From contig NC_073693.1 of assembly GCF_029784155.1 (NCBI RefSeq), positions 338,350,023-338,414,022 of the forward strand: a stretch of DNA of 64,000 bases. Reading direction: 5' to 3'. The first letter of the stretch is position 1; every line of letters starts with the position of its first letter. The notes beneath the pieces are model-generated. The model did not search any database. It saw nothing but the letters and a program-made list of their open reading frames with translations, and was not told the DNA's origin. Source of the stretch: Uranotaenia lowii (taxonomy: Eukaryota > Arthropoda > Insecta > Diptera > Culicidae). Shown here piece by piece: positions 63,060-64,000 of the stretch. The position numbers were made by a program, and so were the translations under genes.

Positions 63060-63425
63060 TGTTCGCACAAAATATTAGCTACCGGAATTTTGGGTGTACT
63101 CGCGCCACACCAAATTTCATTTAAACTGATTCAACCGCGCATCCTATGTTAGAACCAAGAAGTTTGGTCAGTTCGCGTGGCTGACCGAACATCCGCACAA
63201 AGCGGAGAAATAAAAACTATTCAATTTGGTCTGTAATAGCAAACGCGCGCAGTTGTACCTATTGTACTTATCAGTTCTGTTAGTCATCCGTCGGTTGCAA
63301 TAAAATCAGAATCAATATTGCATTTTTGTAACCTGTTTTTAATCGCCTCAGTAAACGGAAGTGAAAATTAAATTTAGATTTGAATTTACGACTCAAATCC
63401 GAAACGCTCAGAAACGGGAAAAACA
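63060..63425 (+). mobile_element. Probable 5' LTR of a BEL/Pao-like retrotransposon
   Basis: Starts TGTTCGCACAAAATATTAGC directly after the last satellite unit and ends AAACA before TTTTGGTCCTTCGG, a sequence that in my recollection follows the LTR of insect BEL/Pao elements. AATAAA-type signals lie at about 63,207 and 63,298. The second LTR and coding region would be beyond the window. Confidence 0.5.
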
Positions 63426-64000
63426 TTTTGGTCCTTCGGAAAGCCGGATTACGGGACTCGATAGTTCCCACTAATTTAGTGCGCACATCTGTACTATTCC
63501 GTACTATTGTGAAATGAATATTTCCCCCCACCGTGGGCGAGTGATTGAAATCCCAATTAAGGGCAAATTAGACATACTGCAGTGCAAAAAGTGAGCCATT
63601 CTGGTTAGAAAAGTTTCCCCCACGATCTGTCGCTGCTTCTTTGGAAGAATCCGCCAGAAATTGGCCAACAAGTGCGATTTTTGTGTGTTGAACCAACAGT
63701 ACGGGGCGAGTACTGTGTGGTTAGATCGAACCCGTACAGTGTGCTGCTGTGAACAACTGATTAGGAGCTGCAAACTCGTGTGGCTTGTGCTGCAGTTGTT
63801 AGGATCATCGCTGGCTAGTCCTGCTACCAACCAAGAGGGCAGATAAGTACCACTTTGCTTTTTTCGTGTGTTTAGAGAGTCTGTGGGGGGTTGTTGCATG
63901 AAACTCCACAGTCTGGCATTTGTAACCTTTAGGATTCCCGGATAAAGTGATTGGAATTTTGAAACCCTTTATCCGAGCGATTTGAAGTGGGTCGGTTGTC
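63426..64000 (+). other. Leader region downstream of the probable LTR
   Basis: More GC-rich than the rest of the window. No gag-like frame begins before the end; the longest frame (131 codons, minus strand, 63,504-63,899) has no motif. This fits a long retrotransposon leader, or an unrelated host sequence. Confidence 0.3.

Noticed and set aside
57579..63078. Open frames up to 1,617 codons in array 3
   Set aside because: Same period artefact as in array 1.

Overview
This window is animal (insect) nuclear DNA. It is AT-rich, has GT-AG introns, and contains tRNA-derived SINEs, Helitrons, Tc1/mariner, hAT and CMC-type DNA transposons, and long simple satellites. The repeat types suggest a dipteran, probably a mosquito; that is inference. 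I found no confident host gene, rRNA or true tRNA gene. Nearly everything recognisable is mobile or tandemly repeated DNA.

Layout. 1-5.3 kb: a decayed DD37D mariner-type transposase, a fragment of a hAT family, and a tRNA-SINE with target-site duplications (TSDs). 5.35-9.06 kb: a 9-bp satellite (unit AAAAATGAC). 9.1-24.8 kb: an inverted-end element (10.07-11.12 kb), a short hAT-like element split by two Helitrons that abut to the base (11.48-16.19 kb), two SINEs (17.1-17.8 kb), AGCAAAATGA-rich repeats and a foldback element (22.5-23.7 kb). 24,822-25,321 is an assembly gap. 26.45-27.63 kb: a second 9-bp satellite (AAAATTGTC). 27.6-37.6 kb: mostly unannotatable AT-rich DNA with a few short repeats. 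37.6-40.3 kb: a 523-bp tandem duplication whose second unit holds a hAT-like insertion, which in turn holds a nearly perfect foldback (340-bp arms, 70-bp loop).

40.4-56.4 kb is the centrepiece. A hAT element with clear terminal inverted repeats and a perfect 8-bp TSD (GCTTAGAG) has been inflated from about 2.1 kb to 16 kb. One insert is an 11.9-kb CMC-like element with TA duplications; removing it rejoins the hAT reading frame. The other is a 1.9-kb Helitron. The CMC-like element carries two minus-strand genes only 11 bp apart. One is a C2H2/DDE transposase broken by a 76-bp hairpin insertion. The other is an apparently intact five-exon gene for a 583-residue protein beginning with a CIDE-N-like domain. 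57.6-63.06 kb is a second, longer AAAAATGAC satellite that runs directly into a probable LTR of a BEL/Pao-like retrotransposon at 63,060.

The most interesting biology is the CIDE-N-like accessory protein inside a transposon, the datable nesting, and the three related 9-bp satellites with shared rare variant units that point to exchange between arrays.
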